Origin: Symsagittifera roscoffensis
Lineage: Eukaryota; Xenacoelomorpha; Acoela; Convolutidae
Assembly: GCF_963678635.1 (NCBI RefSeq)
Contig: NC_087065.1
Coordinates: 16,164,572 to 16,228,571 of the forward strand
Direction: 5' to 3'
Length of the DNA stretch: 64,000 nucleotides
Shown: piece after piece, positions 46,501 to 52,500 of the stretch
How the letters are laid out: each line of letters begins with the position of its first letter
Numbering within the stretch: position 1 is the first letter of the stretch
The notes under the pieces: model-generated
Database searches by the model: none
Told to the model about the DNA's origin: nothing
Seen by the model: the letters and a program-made list of their open reading frames with translations, nothing else
Translations under genes and position numbers: made by a program

Positions 46501-49500
46501 CCTCTTTTTGTGCAATTCATTACCTAGTTTGATCGCTCCTTGCTAAAAGAAATACATAGATAAAATTGAAATAATTTTTTTTATTTCGTTTTCGGTGGTA
46601 AATCATGATGGTCGGAACATTCTCTTATTCTTGCATTGTAACTAGCTATCTTTTTTGTTCCCACCATTGAAAATTGAGAGGAATTTTGTATATGGGTGTG
46701 TTTTATTTATTTTTTTTTGTTCCGACTATTGAAAATGGGGAGGAAATTGCATTAAAGTGTTTTTTTTAACTTTCATTTTTTTGTACGCAAAATCAGGTAC
46801 CACAAAAAATCATCGTACTGGGTCTAGTGATATATGCAATTGAAGCCCTTTCAGTCATGGTTTGGACGACATAAAAACATTTCCAAAAAGTACTATTGTT
46901 TTTTATAGTATTTTGTTGTTTTTTGTAGTCTTTTTTTTTCTTTCAAAACTGTTGTCCTATTTGTCTATTTTACTATCACTGTCGAATATGCCTACGTTCT
47001 TGTTTTTTGTTCAGATCTTTTTATCACACCACCCAGAAAAAACGAACCTTATTTGAAATTTTTTTTGTGTGTTTAAACTATGGCCGGAACATTATGTGCT
47101 ACTTGCACAGTAACCAGCTAATCCTTGTTTTTATTTTGTTATGAATTATATTGAGTTAATATTTTATAGAAGATTTGATGCTGGACAATGATGGGTTCTC
47201 ACCCATGCACTGGGCCGCTTTTAACGGGTTCGAAAGCTGCCTCGACGTCTTAATGCATACAGAAGCTTCACCGGGGACCTCTCTCACTTCCAAGGAGTCG
47301 CCCTATTCAGTCGAGATGGGACTGAAAAGAGCTAACTTGATCACGCAGTATTTCACACAGGGGACAACCACTCCCTTGCACTGTGCGGCATGTCAGGAAA
47401 ATGTGTCTTGCTCACAGATGCTGATCGAGAAGTTCGGAACAGACATTTTGTTGCTGAAGGACGCTAAAGGAAGGTGATAACTGGTTAAATTGCATCAAGT
47501 AGATTGTAAATAGTGTTTAAGGACACTGTATGTAAAGAAGAATCTTATATAAGTCTTGAATTTTTTTTTTGTTTTGTTCATAGAAAAGTCTTAAATTGCT
47601 CTAACTGCAGATTAATGCATTTATGAATGCACTTGGGTATATATGCACTTTTTGAGTTCAATTGAAATCAATCTGCTGAAAGATAGGTAAATAGCACTAT
47701 TCAATAACGAACGCGGAAATGGCGCGAAAAAACGTGAACGACTTCTACTTTTGAAAGTGGAATTTAATTTTTTTTTTAAAGGTGAACGACTTCTACTTTG
47801 AAAAGTGGAATTTAATTTTAATTTAATCTTGCGGAAAAAACTATCTTGTTTCAGTTGTCTCAAATAGGAATATTTTTTTTTCAAAAAAACACCAATCAAA
47901 AATTGTTCTCGAAATTCTAATGGCATATGTTTTTTCTTTAAATTCGAAGCATGAAGTTTTTTCAAAAACATGTCAGTTTTTTTCTGCTTCCTTGAGTTCA
48001 TTACTTTTTTTCAACTGTCAGTTGACTATGTGTTTACATTAGCGAGCAGCGTAGTGCATTAGTAATTATCTTCTTCTTTTTCTAACCTAACTCGCAACTA
48101 AAAGTGTCGACTAATATGTGACACTTTTGCTATCATCACGATCTGTAGCATTGGAGTTTTCATAGCATCTGTTCTCTGCTTTAATTGTGGCTAGTGTTTG
48201 TGATTTACTGAGAGTCCGTGGCTGAGTGCTTAGTGCTTGAGACTCGTAATCTCTAATTAGGTCGCAGGTTCGAATACAAGACGACGTAGCCGAGTTTTTA
48301 CTAACGCGAGGCTTATTTCTACTTTTTCTTATTTCAATTGATGGAGCTACTTATCGGCCGTGTTCTAGCAAGTGTTTGCGAAGCGCAGCTTCTCTGTGTA
48401 AAGGAAAGGCAAACTCGACTATCGAAGAGCAAAAGTGTTAAGGTCATGAAAAACCTAACTGACTTCTAGTTTCGAAAGTAGATTTGATTTTTTAAAGGTA
48501 ATGAACGTAGTGAAGACTCTTCTATAGATCTTGCTGAGTTTTTTGTTTCGTTTTTTTTTCAGGAAAAAGTTTTAAAATGTTGATGCACTTAGGTTTAATG
48601 CATTTTTTGAGTTTTATTGAAATTTATCTGCTGAAAGTGACGTAAATAGCACTCTCCAAATACGAACGCGGAAATAGCGCGAAAAAACGTCAACGATATC
48701 TAGTTTCGAAAGTGGAATTTTGTTTTTAGATTTTCAGCGGAATAAAACTTTAATTTTTGGTCCAGTTTTCTCAAGTTGGGTTCATGTTATCAAAATAGTG
48801 CTAATCATAAATTGTTCTAGAAATTCATAGAGCTGAATGGGCTTCTATTTATTCTTTGAAATTCGAAGGTTGAGATTTTTTCAACAAAGTCAGTGTTTTT
48901 TTTATATTTACTTGTGCGTGCATTACTCTTTTCCAATCTCCGATTGGCTATGTTTCAGAATTCCCAGCGGAATTTGGTTTTTTCGGTTTAGTTTTTCGCG
49001 ATTTGAATTTTAAGGTTTCTCAGCGGAATAAAAAATTAACTTATTGATCCAGTTCTCTGAAATTGGGCTAATTTTTATCAAAAAAGTGTCAATTATAAAT
49101 TGTTCTACAAATTCAAAGATCTTTAAGGCCAATTTTTTTTTTCAAAGTTCAACAGTTGAAGTTTTTTCTTTCCTTGAAACTCGAAAGTTGAGATTTTTTG
49201 TTTCCTTGCGTCCATGAAGCTTTTTGAACTGTCTGTTGGCTATGATTCTTTTCCAATTCTCTGTCGGCTATGTTTATCATATTATATTCAGATGAATTTC
49301 GATTTAAGATGTTTTTGAAAGCTGCGATTGGGTAGTATATTAAAGAAATACAGTTGAATGAAAATTCCCTTGGATAATGAATTTAAAAGATCATCAGCTA
49401 GTTTTTCCTTTTCTTTTTTTTCAATGAAAATTCATTGGAAAAGGTTAAAATTACATTTAGATTTTAGATGAAGCGTTCCAAAGTAATTTAGTTTTTTTTT

Positions 49501-52500
49501 TGCTTAGGTTGCCGATCCATGCAGCGGTGTACTCAGACAGCTATGAGGTGCTAATGAACTTCCTTTGTTTCGAACAATTGCACGACCGGATGCTTAATGC
49601 GAGAGACGCTGGGGGCAATACTCCCCTCATGTTGGCAGCTCTCTCCGGAAAAGTCAACTCTATCCGTAAGAACTTTATAACTTGTATAATGTTTTTGCTA
49701 GAGCTCGATATTCATTTATTTTAGTGTGTATTTGAGATCCAAATATGTAGAATTGCTCATAAAACAGTTTCCAAGTTGTCTTCATCATTGTGAGCTGTGA
49801 AAATAGATTTTTTGGCTTTGAGTTCTAACAAATCCATCTATAACTTATCACCAAGTCAAGTGTGGATAGATTACTAACATAATTGACCACTCTTACTGTC
49901 AGCAACATGATCTCTTTAACTATATCCCCCCTTCGGGTACCTTGTTATGAATACCCCCTATAAAGAAACAAATCAGCGGTTAAGCATTAGATAGTTTTAA
50001 ACCTAGTAACGAATATCCACCCTTTTGCAAAAGGGCGGTATAGTTAAAGAGACCCTCGCATTTTCGGTCCTTAATTTAGAAAGCGGAGAAAGAAAAAAGA
50101 GTAAAAATTTCAGGATAAATTAAGATTTGCCATTTTTTCTCCCCGTTTTCAGAATTGCTAATTGAGAGCGAGAGTGTTGATATGGACTTGTGTAATGAAG
50201 AGGGGGACACTGCTCTCCATTTGGCATGTGCCAGTGCATTTGCCAACTGTGCCGACCTCCTTCTTCCATCGGACGAGGTCAACATTGACTACTCTACGGT
50301 TGATGTACACGAATACAAGGTCAGTAATTTTCAGTAATTTTATCAGGGGTATAAAAACCGCTTGATGTGTAGAACAGTCATATTACGCAGTAGTTTCATT
50401 ACAATCATTAACACTTGTTCAAAAGTTGAGTAAAGAAAAATGATCGAAACTAAGACTTCGACTGACGTTTACGTAAGTACTCAATTGTTAACAAGCGGAG
50501 CGTAGTGCGATACTACAATGCTATTTTTTTCCAAGCTAAGTCGCAAACATAAGTGCTACTTTTGTTTGATGGCATGTTATGTTTGTGTGGTGCCGCTTTT
50601 GGTGCAAAGCTCCAATTCGTCCCTGTGCATAAACGGGTGCTAGAGATTTTAGCAGACCGATTTTTTAGCTGACCAATCTTTTAGCAGACTCAGAGCAATT
50701 ATAAAGTCAGATAGCTAACTTCAAACGCGGCAATGGCGATTAGCGACCGCTTGATGCACGCTTCAATTCAACACCATTGTTACTGTGCGAGTAAATCTTT
50801 GTTTTGCCGCTAATTGTTCCGACTTTCGAAGAAAACGGAAAACTTATGCTCGGTGTGGTTTTTTTATTCTGTCAATTTTCACCGATCGAAATAATAATTT
50901 TCAACAATAATTTTTTGTACGCCATTGAAGATATTGACTTATTGAGTTAAAATGTAAAAAGATATTTCACTTCGGAATATATTTTGTAAAGTTCTTGGGG
51001 TTTAAAAATTGCCAAAGTTGCCATGTTCTGCACTAAATTATGCGCGCTTTGAAGAGTTTATTCATAATGCTGAGAGCGTAACGCGAATTATTTATGCGTG
51101 ACGAATTATCCCGCACAACAAAATCATTCCAAATTGAATTGAGGCTAGCTAATTGGTGGTCGTATTAATTTCGTACCACTCAAAATTTTACACTTTGATA
51201 TTGTCCAAAATGTATTAGGTTTCCAATATTTGATGTTCCCAAAAACTATTCTACATGAATTAAGGGACAGTCGGAACATTCAGGGCTTTGCCCTGATATA
51301 CGAGCAGTCTTGTTTGGACTTTGTGTTTTTGAAGTTGATAGTTTTGTTGACAAATCGTGAGATGATTGTCTTAATTGGGGAAGCTTGGGCCCCAGACTCA
51401 GCGTCTTTTTGAGTCAGTCAATCAATCATCCATCATTTTATTACGTTGATCTGCTAAAAGACTCATTTTCCAGTTTTTATGCTAAAAGATAGGTCTGCTA
51501 AACTATCGGTCCCCCTATAAAACTAAAGCATTCTTGGGTAATATTTGGATCAGATGTTTAATAAACGGTGGCTTAACGTTATCTTAAGCGTACGAAGATC
51601 AAATTTTGGCACAGCTAGAATTTCGAAAGTACCCATATTTCTAACGACAGCGATTTCATCGAAATTTCACTTATTCTCATCGAAATTTCACTTATTTAAT
51701 CGAAATGGTTCTTATTTAACTTTTATTTCATATAGTTACCCAATAATGAACGCGATTTTTAAACTACTGTTTAAATAACGATTGCGATTTCGGAACTCCG
51801 GCAAAACTACCTAAAAATCCTGTTTTTGCACGTGTTATTCAAAGTGGGTGAAAGTAATTCAGATTCTTATATAAATCGCGATGATTTTCTTTTTCGTTCC
51901 TTTTTCAGGTAAAGTCTTAAAATTTGTTCAGGCTCAAATTTATTTTTTTTGCGGTTTCAGTTTTGATTTCTTTTTAAGTTCAGTACATTTCCATTGTTAA
52001 AAGGAAGGCAAACTCCACTATCGAACAGCAAAAGTGTAAAGGTCACGAAAAACGTGACCGACTTCTAATTTCAGGGTGGAATTTAATTTTTAGATTTCCC
52101 AGTGAAAAAAACTACCGAACGATCCAGTTTTTTTCAAATTGGGTTAATTTTATCAAAAAAAAATCAAACAGATATTGTTTTAAAAGCTCAAAGACTTATA
52201 AGGTCATCTTTTTTTTCTTGGAAATCATGATTTTTTTTTCTGTTTGCGTTCATTGACTCTTTTCCAATTTAACTGTTGGGTATGTTCTGAGTTGAGATTT
52301 TTTTTTTGGAAAACCACGATTTTTTTTGCCCGAAGCAAATAGTTTGAGCTGATTCTTAGCCTCGAAAATTAACGATTGTAGCCGAAATTTGACGTTTTCA
52401 TGGTGCAGTTTGTTCCCGAATAAGAAGGCTGACATTGCTTGATAGTTGATACCTTATTTGAAGCTATTTAAAACATCATGTTTGCTTGTTTTTTTTGCTC

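Larger units (their letters stand above)
44707..47169 (+). other. Ankyrin gene intron 17 (2.5 kb)
   Basis: Holds a copy of the GTAATGAACG TIR-type repeat from about 44935, a tRNA-like SINE segment (45266-45337), a 54-bp duplication (45488-45598), three 300-bp tandem units (45697-46576) and pieces of the TGGTCGGAACATTC interspersed repeat (46600-47130). Confidence 0.82.
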
